A stretch of 64,000 nucleotides of DNA from Mercenaria mercenaria (lineage: Eukaryota > Mollusca > Bivalvia > Venerida > Veneridae). The number at the start of each line of letters is the position of its first letter. The first letter of the stretch is position 1. The stretch covers positions 16,820,001 through 16,884,000 of the forward strand of contig NC_069368.1 of the NCBI RefSeq assembly GCF_021730395.1, in the 5' to 3' direction. Positions 23,396 to 32,798 of the stretch are shown here, in pieces. The notes beneath the pieces are model-generated. The model was not told where the DNA came from. It ran no database searches and worked only from the letters and a program-made list of their open reading frames with translations. Position numbers and translations under genes: made by a program.

Positions 23396-26300
23396 ACATA
23401 TTGGTCTAGAAAATCCTCACCAAATATGTTTTCTGACTTATATCTGTATGTTGTACTATGTAATCTCATTAGAAGATCGCGTGACTCACGCTAAATGTTT
23501 ATTGGTGTGCAAACAAATTTTTACACTTGCGTTAAGATTTAATTTTAGTAACTTTCTCATTAATGTTTCAAATTCAGATTTTCATCTTCATTTTTATCAA
23601 ACTTTTTACACGAAACTGTTAAGCGCTAGCCACGGTAGCGTTAATTACAGAATATTCATTCAGATCTTAGTTTGTGTTAATTTTACCTGAAAACACAGGG
23701 ATGCTTGTGCACCAACTGTTTATATTTTGTTGTTAAACGACCTCCTTATTTATTAAATTTGTATGCATTAGCCTCATTTATTTAACCACAACTTGACAAT
23801 TTTGGCGTGTATTAATATTTGGATATCTTTAACATTTGATAAATTAATTTCCTTTTATTCAAGTAGCATAGTACCAGAAAAGTATGTATATAATACAATT
23901 CGAAATACAAAAATCCACTTATACACAAAAAACAGTTCCGACCAATCATTCAAAGACGGTTATAAATTCTAAATAAAAAAATCCGCCATATTGACGTCAT
24001 AAGTCGACCTTGTCGCGAAATTCAGACTGGCGACAGGGCTTCGAATAAACTTCAGATATTACAGAACAGCCTTGGTATATGCCGCAATTAATCTTCTTTT
24101 CCAGTCGCACGAAACCAAACTTATAGCCCTTATCAAACATCTAATCTTACAAAGATAACAAGAAAGAAAATATTGTAGTTCAAAAAGTTTTTAAAGTGCA
24201 ATACAAACATTACCAACATAAATTAACCGAAGTGTGTGGTTTTTATTTGACAAGAATGGAGTTGACGGTCATGGAAACGTTCTATGAGGATCACAGAACG
24301 GCTGATATCAAGAAACAAACGTAATGGCGAAAACAAGACTGTCGATATAAGGCGTGCAAGATGGAAGTGCACAGTGAGCTAAAAGAGCGAAAACATTAAA
24401 TTGTATGTTCACACAGAGAAAAGAGAAAAAAAAAGATGTCAACACTGTAATAGCCTACAAACATGTTAATGCTATTTGAACTTGTTTTAATTTTGCAAAA
24501 CATTTTAAAACATGAAATGACAATTTACGTCAATGTATGTTTAATCGTAAGTAAGGGTTTTTTTTCGGGCTTGCCATAAAATGCACAGAGGGGGTGTAAC
24601 TTAAATAATTCATAAAACGCTTTTCACTATATCTTCCGTTTCATGTTTCAAGCGTGTAACATCATAAAGAGAGGGTAGTGACATACTTTGCCGGCATGAC
24701 TGTCATAATAACTGTAAGCATGACACCTTTTAATGTTAATCACAGTGAGATTGGGTAATAAATTATTCTAATTAATATCTAATTAATGCCCCGTGGCAAA
24801 GATGACCTGTTCCCGCGATATAGCTTCAGGCAACTGGTCAAAAAATAATACATTTTTCTTGTTTCATTTACTTTTGTGCTAGCAAGGTTTGAATGCGATA
24901 TTGAAAAAGCAGGCTCCTGTCTGTTTACTAAATAGGACTTCAAATATTTGCTCACAGTACCTACTAAGTAATCAGTGGAGTAATCAGTGGAGAGTGAAGA
25001 AGAAAATTTATAATGACAGGGCGACCGAAACCCATATACTAGTAAGAGACGATGACTATGGGTTGATTAAAGAAAATAAAACAACATTATCTGGCTATTT
25101 TCTTTTGCAGTAAGCCCTAAGACTAGCCATTAGACTTTCAAGATTGTTTTTCTTTTTTGTCAAATTCATTTTCGTAGATTCAAAAGTCAGTCTATTCTTG
25201 ATTTTATTCCTAGGAAAACGACAAGTGTGGGCATGTTTTTTTCATAACAAAAAAAAAAAAGTCGTTTTTATCTTTACGTAAAAAATAATGTTGTCTTTTT
25301 AAAGACAAATTACACGTTACACATGTCACTTTTTCGTAAACAAACGTTTGTCTTTCAAACTTCGCTGACCGTTCTTTTTAAAGATTTCACTCCGTCTGCA
25401 TAATCAGTCTGGCAAACTAATTGAGGGATAAAAAGGTAAAATGCTAAAATTGATAAAGGAGTATAGCCGCGTAGCAATGTGACACAAGATGTCAGTTAAA
25501 TGATTGTGTCAAATGAATTCTTGGTTACATTGTTTCGCGTAACTTTGATGTTGAAAGGTTGTAGATGAAAACAGCATTAGAGGGCCTTCGCAAAAGATTT
25601 CGTGCTTAAATTAAAGGAGAGCCGCTTGTTTAATGCAGCCTGATGTATTATGTCATGCTGTTTTTGTTTATAAGCTCTGAGCCAATTTACTATCAACCGC
25701 CCGTTGCTTAATTAGTTCTTTGTTTCAATCCCTACCGAGTAACCGTAAAAGGTCTCCGTCCGAGTCACATCTGATTCACTAGAAATTGTCTTAACATGCA
25801 TCGGACATGCTTGAAATTTTGGATTATTTAAGTCTCATCAATGTATCATATATTCATATAATAAATACACTTAAATGAATAGCATTATTATCAAATGCAA
25901 TACATGTACTATATAAATGTTGCACTACATGTACTATAAACACGCCAGAACGAACCATTATATATTTTCCTCGCTGTTTCATTTATCTTCTTGTCATTGA
26001 GTGTGTACAAAACTAGTCCCATTCCGTGTCTCTAGTTACCTCCCCTGACTGAAGTTGTGGACTAGTACAGTACATACTCTGAATATCAACCTGATATGTT
26101 GTTATTCAACGTAAGATAATCAGATAATATAATAAACCGTGAATAATTAATGTTTTTACTTTACTGATTAGTTATATTTACTATAATTTTACATAAAAAA
26201 ATGCGTTATATAAAAATTCGACTGCTTTACTATAATATCAATCTAAATGTTGTTTACATTTAATTTTCCAGTAACAGTGTTGTCACTAACTCTTACAGTG

Positions 26301-26607
26301 AACATTTGATGTCTTAACACAACTTCCAACAGTTTTCCATAAAAGGATTTTGTCATTTTACGCCAATTTCAGCTGCAAGACTGACATTTTTATTAAAAGC
26401 ATTATCATAATTTTTGAAACTGCATATTAAATTTTATATCATTAATATAGTTTGCTGTTAATTTGCATTGAAAGACGTTCAAAATATGCTAAAGTTAAAT
26501 AAGTAAAATGTTATTTGTTTCTCATGAATAATTTTGAAAATATAAGTTCCGACAGTTCTCCGTTCAACCTGCGAAATGCTGTCCGTTTATTTGTCATTTA
26601 ATTTACA
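23396..26607. other. 3.2-kb AT-rich intergenic region
   Basis: No gene, tandem array or clear transposon was recognised in this stretch. Small open frames (for example 24889-25113) lack recognisable family motifs. Confidence 0.5.
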
Positions 26608-27003
26608 GTGGGGGAAATTGTCTGATCGGGCAATTCGTAGTTACCCCTAAGGCCTTGCCCGATCGGGAAATTTTGCACCAAAATTTGCCAGATCGGGCAA
26701 GAAAATGGTCCATTTCTATATATCTTAGAAAAAATAACCTGTGCATAAGGATATTTGACCTAGAGATGATATGAATGCACGTTTCGTATCACAAAGGGTA
26801 TATCTAAGATCCTACCATTCAAAATGTTTGCTAGTTGTCAAGATTCTGAGATATTCAGCCTTAAAAATTACCAATTCGGTCAGTTTCAATGCATTTTGCT
26901 CACTTTCCCATTTTGGCAACTTACTTTCCCAATCAGGAAAGTGAACATATTCTTAATTGTGGGAAACAGCTGGCAAATTCACTAAAAATGCGGCACTGAC
27001 TTT

Positions 27004-27294
27004 ATGCATAGTGAATGGAAAATTACAAAGGAAGAATGCATTCCTGTTCAACGTAATATTAACAGTAAAGCCCTTAAAAACTTAGACAAAATTGACAAAA
27101 ATGAGCAATATGCAACTGCTATGTCCTACTGTCGACGGTGTGTTTCTTATGTGGAGAATTGTAGTGAATATCATCGCGCATTAAATGAAGCTCTGCCTAA
27201 ACAAATGGTAGAAGCATCTTGTGGTACAGATGACACGGACTATGATGATAAATGTAAAATCGACATCAGATGTAATGTACTGCATACACAATGA
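27004..27294 (+). CDS. Unrecognised 96-codon frame inside the long-TIR element
   Basis: The frame runs from ATG to TGA and lies wholly in the interior of the element, starting about 60 bases inside the left arm. The product is hydrophilic and mixed-charge, with a CRRC pair, further cysteines (YVENCSEYH, EASCG, IRCN) and an acidic DDTDYDD stretch. This composition is less biased than the AT-rich noise frames nearby, so it may be a remnant of the element's own protein. I recognise no transposase motif and do not assign a function. Confidence 0.3.
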   Translation: MHSEWKITKEECIPVQRNINSKALKNLDKIDKNEQYATAMSYCRRCVSYVENCSEYHRALNEALPKQMVEASCGTDDTDYDDKCKIDIRCNVLHTQ

Positions 27295-27522
27295 ACATTT
27301 TTAGTAGATCCAGTTCATGATCATTCTTTTAAAATACAAATTATTAAATTAAAATTCTTGATAGCAACGGACATGAATTTGAATCGCTTGATTTGATATT
27401 TGACTATTTAAAGAAGCATGTACAAATAAAATGTATACTAATACACAATTTTATGAAGTTCTAATTAAATTATATGTGCATTTAATTAAAAACTAAATTA
27501 GTCACAACATAAAATAGCATAT

Positions 27523-27672
27523 GAGCCGCCCCATGAGAAAACCGACATAGTGCATTTGCGACCAGCATGGATTCAGACCAGCCCACACACCTGCGCAGTC
27601 TGATCTGGATCCAACACCTATGGAAATTAGAGGCACTGTTAGTGAACAGAACTGATCCTGATCAGCCTGCGC
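27523..27672. mobile_element. Degraded foldback MITE, family A (copy A4)
   Basis: The left terminus GAGCCGCCCCATGAGAAAAC and the core GCGACCAGCATGGATTCAGA are clear. The right arm is diverged and lost after GATCAGCCTGCGCC. It lies within the long-TIR element, so it either inserted after that element was formed or is carried along with it. Confidence 0.8.
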
Positions 27673-28401
27673 CAATATTTCAGTATTGTCACAGGTCCTT
27701 CAGAGCCTATTTGGCCAAGTCAACATGAAAGAGGAAGTTCAACCAGTTACGTACATTGTATCTGCCCTTCATCGCCTTAAAAGAAAATCATTGACGACAT
27801 TCTGATAGGCACAACATTAAAGTATCCAGCTATACACAACCAAATGCATATTACCGTAAGTACAACTACACCATGCACACTGAAATTAAAACTGTTTTAC
27901 TCACTCTAATTCAAATTTGCACCAATTTGCATATGTTCAAATGTTTTTGTTTCTATTTGCAGATTGAGGGTGCTAGTGATAGAACGCCGATAACTCTTGC
28001 GACAATGCCTGGTCAAACCATGAACTATAATGAACCGATTTAAAAGAATCAAACATTTATAGATTTGCTGCAATTTACTCTCTGGAAGTCACTTTCCTGA
28101 TTGGGAAAGTTACTTTCCCGATCTGGAAAGAAAGTTGCCAAAACGGGAAAGTGAAGTTTTAAGGCTCAATATCTCAGAATCTAGACAATGAAAAAATATT
28201 TTAAACGGTAGGATCTTAGATATACCCTTTGTGATACGAAACATGCATTCAGATCATCTCTAGGTCAAATTTCCTTATGCACAGGTTATTTTTTCAAAGG
28301 TATATAAAAATGGACTATTTTCTTGCCCGATCTGGCAATTTCCCGATCGGGCAAGGTGTTAGGGGAATCACCTAATTGCCCGATCGGACAATTTCCCCCA
28401 C

Positions 28402-29051
28402 CGATTTATAAATCAGTAAAGAATTTAGTAATAGGTAATGTGTTGAGTTTTAAGAAGGTATCACAAATTTTATTTCTACTTTGTTTTAATCAATATAATT
28501 AAATAGTCCGTGAAATTAAGTTTAAACTACAATACAGAGTTTTGAAATAAAAAGTACAATCGCTGTCCTAAACGAATCCTACATGTTAAGACAAAATTAT
28601 TAATAGTGTTCAACTTTTCTAAATTTTTGTGAACACAAAAACATAAATGACAAAAGGGACACAAACAAAAACTTAACCACAATAGGTATTGTTATGTACA
28701 AAAAAACCGGACATTTCCGACTTTTTTTGATATGATATGCAAACTATCTTCTTTTCTCTTACAGCCTATAATTCATTTGTTGTCCGTGCGCCAATAGAAT
28801 TGTCGAGTTTTACGAGAAATTGCTTCATAAAACAAAATTTAAACGAATAAAATATATGGCACATCTGTCATATACATACAGATAGCGAAATGCAAATGAT
28901 GCTAAATAACTCTCATTTGTTATAACTGACACTGAATGCTTCTTGAATGTATATAATGTCATATAGGAATGGAGAGCTACAGTAAGGAAACAGCAAAATG
29001 TGCTTAAATTTTTGGCGAAAATCAAATTTGATATTATTAGTTAAGTGTCGC
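28402..29051. other. AT-rich spacer, no feature seen
   Basis: Intergenic, no exon or repeat recognised. Confidence 0.5.
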
Positions 29052-30112
29052 CTTTGTGCTTAGATACCAACAGTATACAACGTCTTATCATTGAGCTTAC
29101 ATACGCAAGAATCAATATCCTCCATATGAAACGATGTAATGTCGTTGTTGAATTCAAATATTTTCAAGACTCAATATTCCAGTAGTAAACGCTGTAATGT
29201 CGTCGTTGAACTTGCAGTAAACGATGTCATATAACGTTGTAGAGCTTAGCTACAGACACCAAATATACAATTAATATTCCAGCAAAAACGATGCAATGTC
29301 GTCGTTGAGCTCTAGTAGAGTTAATTACCAGAATAAAATATTTCCAGCAAAAACGATGCAATGTCGTCGTTGACTAGTACACAGAATCAATTTTCAGCAG
29401 TAAAACGGTGTATACGTTGCACTCACATAACCAAATCATATTTTCAGCAGTAAACGATGCAATGTCGTCGTTGCACTTAGATATACCAGAATCAATTTTC
29501 CAGCAATAAACGATGCAATGTCGTCGTTGCACTTAGATATACCAGAATCAATATTTCCAGCAATAGTCGTTGAGCTTAGATACACCAGAATTAATATTTC
29601 CAGCAGAAAATGCTGTACATAATGTCGTCGTTGAACTTACAAGAATCAATATTTCTAGCAGTAAACGATGTTATAACGTTGTGAGCTCAGCTACACCAAA
29701 ATCAGTATTTCCAGCAGTAAACGATGAAATGTCGTCGTTGCACTTAGATATACCAGAATCAATATTTCCAGCAATAAACGATGCAATGTCGTCGTTGCAC
29801 TTGGATACACCAAAATCAATATTTCCAGCAGTAAACGATGCAATGTCGTCTTTGCACTTAGACATACCAGAATCAATATTTCCAGCAGTAAACGATGCAA
29901 TGTCGTCGTTGCACTTAGATATACCAGAATCAATATTTTCCAGCAGTAAACGATGCAATGTCGTCGTTGCACTTAGATATACCAGAATCAATATTTCCAG
30001 CAATAAACAATGCAATGTCGTCGTTGCACTTAGATACACCAGAATCAATACTTCCAGCAGTAAAAGATGCAATGTTGTCGTTGCACTTAGATACACCAGA
30101 ATCAGTATTTCC
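29052..30112. repeat. 57-bp minisatellite
   Basis: About 19 units, degenerate and gapped on the left, regular at 57 bp from about 29640. The unit contains TTTCCAGCAGTAAACGATGC, AATGTCGTCGTTGCACTTAG and ATATACCAGAATCAATA. Because 57 is a multiple of three and the unit lacks stops, frames stay open on both strands with a 19-residue repeat (for example SSLHLDIPESIFPAVNDAM). This is best explained by the array, not by selection for protein: the left units lose frame freely. One last part-unit resumes at 30783-30805 after the inserted element. Confidence 0.9.
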
Positions 30113-30782
30113 TATGGTATGTCAAACGTTGCTAAATTATATATGTATGTCATTATTCTTGTATGTTTGTTATTGTTATTCAATGTCGTGTCATTCATAT
30201 TCTAAAATTTGCTATTGTTATTGTATATGTTGTTATACTTATGGTATGTTCGATATTCTTATGGTAAAAGTCATTATTGTTATTCTATATTTCGTTATTG
30301 TTATTGTATCTTTGATATTGTTATTCAATGTTCGATATTCTTATTGTAAAAGACGTTACTGTTGTTGTATATTCATTATTGTTTTTGTAAGAATGATATT
30401 CTTATTGTATTAGCGATTTCCCGCGATATAAATAGTACAGCGACACTATACAAATACAATCACATAACATAGAATAAGAATGACACGTTTTGTAAATAGA
30501 ATCGTCAGATATTGAACAACAATGATGACTATTACCAATAAGAATAAACGAACTATACGACATAATAAGTTAATATACGACAAAATAGAATAACAATGAT
30601 GTAAGACTTAGAATATGAATGATACGAATTGAATAACAATATCAAAGATGGAATAAGAATAATGAAATATAGAATAACAATAATGACTTTTAGAATATGA
30701 ATGACAAGACATTGAAGAACAATAACAAACATACAATAATAATAACATACATATATAATTTAGCAACGTTTGACATGCCGTA
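30113..30782. mobile_element. 670-bp foldback element inserted in the minisatellite
   Basis: The left end TATGGTATGTCAAACGTTGC is matched by the inverted right end GCAACGTTTGACATGCCGTA. The arms extend at least 110 bases and continue with looser TTATTGTTATTC-type repeats to about 240 bases. ATTTCC at 30107-30112 is repeated at 30783-30788, and removing the element plus one ATTTCC restores a regular minisatellite unit (TATTTCCAGCAGTAAACGATG, joined). It is a non-coding MITE with a 6-bp target-site duplication. Confidence 0.85.
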
Positions 30783-30834
30783 ATTTCCAGCAGTAAACGA
30801 TGTAAAACTACATTTATAGATTAAAATGTGAAAG

Positions 30835-31100
30835 GCCAACATAAAATGATTTATTTTAGGGTGATTGTAAAGAAAGTTCTGAAACATATTAATCACTCTC
30901 GATACCTCATTTCTGATGGAATCCATCGCCACGAGGTCATGACAGAACAGACGCAAATTTCCCTTTCAATGCTGAGCGCCAAGCAAGGGAGCTACTGGTA
31001 CGATTTTTTCACGTCTCTGGTACGGCACGGCCAGAAATCGAACGCACGGCCTCCCGCACTCGTGGCGAACGTTCTTTCACCAGGCTATCGAGGCGGTAAA
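30835..31100 (-). mobile_element. tRNA-derived SINE
   Basis: Read on the minus strand from about 31100, the head has a box A-like TAGCCTGGTGAAAGA and a box B-like GTGCGTTCGATTTC about 40 bases on, inside a tRNA-like CGCCTCGA...GGCCGTGCC. A unique body follows (GGCGCTCAGCATTGAAAGGG, TGACCTCGTGGCGATGG), ending in AT-rich sequence. GGCGCTCAGCATT-type cores are known from molluscan SINEs, which I cite only from general memory. The plus-strand frame 30828-31145 overlaps it and is not a gene. Confidence 0.7.
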
Positions 31101-31210
31101 AGAATATTGTTTATGTCAGATCGCTCGTTTCATTATGTGATATGAGGCTGAAGACAAAGATCATAGGTGGGAAGAGAAAACGGAGATATTCGGGCTTCGA
31201 GATAAAATAC

Positions 31211-31382
31211 AAAAGGGTTATTATAACAGTAGCTTGATCTGGGATGCAGTATTCGGCTCGAGTGGATTTTGCCAGATCGGATCTCACTCGGCGCGCAAGC
31301 GCCGAGTGTGATCCGACCTTGCAAAATCCGCGAGAGCCGAATACAAAGTCCCAGATCCAGCAACTGTTATAATGACCCTTTT
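31211..31382. mobile_element. Foldback MITE, family C (copy C1)
   Basis: The left end AAAAGGGTTATTATAACAGT is matched by the inverted right end CTGTTATAATGACCCTTTT. The inner arms ATTCGGCTCGAGTGGATTTT and GCAAAATCCGCGAGAGCCGA fold around a perfect CTCGGCGCGCAAGCGCCGAG centre. A second copy is at 42375-42529. Confidence 0.88.
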
Positions 31383-32449
31383 ATTATATACCTTTACCAT
31401 TTTGATTCTTGTTTTATTCTTGAACGAAATCTTCAATGTTTATCGATATTAAATGGAACTTTTTATGTGCGCTATAGAAATGTGCCGGGTCGTGCATATT
31501 AATGAAAATAGTCCGGCAGCATACAATACGGAAGGTACAATACGGAATTTAAAAGGCACAATACGGAATTTTTGTCTGTCTGATCATATTTAATTGTAAA
31601 ATACAAGCCATTTTTTTTACAGAATTTATATAGGTATATAATAAATGAAAGATCCACGTGACTAGAGAGATAAAATGAATACCACATTATGAATTGAAGG
31701 AAAAATTAACGATTTCTATATTTTAATGTCCGTGTGAAGAGCATCCGATCTTAATCATTTAGCATTATGCTATAGTCGGATATTTCCTTAATCATTACAA
31801 ACGTCGCTGAAAGGAAAACAACGTAGTACAACGTCAGCTTAAAATGCTTTCATTATTTCCTGAAAATTGTCTAACAGGCATTTAAACATTTCTGTCATGA
31901 ATTGTCTAACCACACTTCTAATATCCGCCGCGCGGAATGACAAATGGTGCCGCACAGTAAAGTGACGTCATATTAAATATGTCATGAAAAGACTTTTATT
32001 CCCAATTGTGGTCAGTATTAAATTTAGTTCGTATTTTTCACTAAGATATTTTCAAGTTTAATATTTAAAGGACGAAGTTTGGCAAAACTTGCATCTTTAT
32101 AAATACAAATCTCATTCGTTAGGCACCTTTATAATAAAATTAGGCATTTTTATGTTTCTATATTTTTCTAATGCGGATGTCCTCTGTTTTTTAAGCACGA
32201 CTGTTCAACAGTTAAAAATTATGACAGATGTTCGGCTACAACAGGCCCGTCTCATCTATATATATTACAATTTAACCACTAATGACATTTTGTTTTCTCG
32301 TGTTATTACAATTAAATTAACTATGTAAGATATATTAATAAACAAAGGTCCACATGTTTAAATATATGTTTTGTCTTCAGATCTAACAAACCTGGTTTAC
32401 TGTTTGCCTGCAGGCGAAAGGATGAGGTGTCGTTATAATTTCACTGCGG
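31383..32449. other. Intergenic DNA upstream of the chitin deacetylase gene
   Basis: AT-rich, no exon recognised. It may hold regulatory sites for the gene at 32799, but none can be named with confidence. Confidence 0.4.
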
Positions 32450-32458
32450 TATAAAAAG
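32450..32458 (+). promoter_or_regulatory. Candidate TATA box for the chitin deacetylase gene
   Basis: TATAAAAAG follows TCACTGCGG, the strongest TATA match in the 1 kb before the start codon. A start near 32480 would give a leader of about 320 bases. That leader contains upstream ATGs (for example near 32507 and 32639) and a (GT)n tract, so it may be spliced. Confidence 0.5.
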
Positions 32459-32698
32459 CTTTCGCTGACAGGCAGCCGAAGAAGTTAACTGTTTTTGGTG
32501 GTGTGTGATGAAGTCAGTTACCACGCGCACACGTAACCAGACGCGACAATTTTGGAGAAAGTGGTAAAGTCGTCTGCTTGCGACTTTGCAGAAGTTCCCA
32601 AAATTTGTTGGTTGCTTAACCTGTTTAGTATTGTAAAGAATGGATTTATAATAAATAGTTCTGACAACCATACAGTGATTTACAGCGGAAAATAGGGA

Positions 32699-32722
32699 AG
32701 TGTGTGTGTGTGTGTGTGTGTA
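32699..32722. repeat. (GT)n microsatellite in the 5' leader
   Basis: About 11 GT units followed by AG, 77 bases upstream of the start codon. The following TAG could act as a splice acceptor, but this is speculative. Confidence 0.85.
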
Positions 32723-32798
32723 GTGACTAAAATAAATAGCTGGAGATAAAATATGAATTATAGAATCTTACATTAATCTCCTTCTCCTGTTTTCAACA

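Larger units (their letters stand above)
26608..28401. mobile_element. 1.8-kb DNA element with long (about 320-bp) terminal inverted repeats
   Basis: The left end GTGGGGGAAATTGTCTGATC is matched by the inverted right end GATCGGACAATTTCCCCCAC. The arms stay alignable for about 320 bases, including palindromic TTGCCCGATCGGG blocks, ATACCCTTTGTGATACGAAAC, and AAAGTTACTTTCCCGATC. The interior holds one 96-codon frame (27004-27294) and a degraded foldback copy (27523-27672). No target duplication could be made out. Long-TIR non-autonomous transposon; superfamily not recognised. Confidence 0.85.

Noticed and set aside
29570-30205. 211-codon open frame with a 19-residue repeat
   Set aside because: It is produced by the stop-free 57-bp minisatellite unit, is open on the other strand too, and breaks frame freely in the older units.
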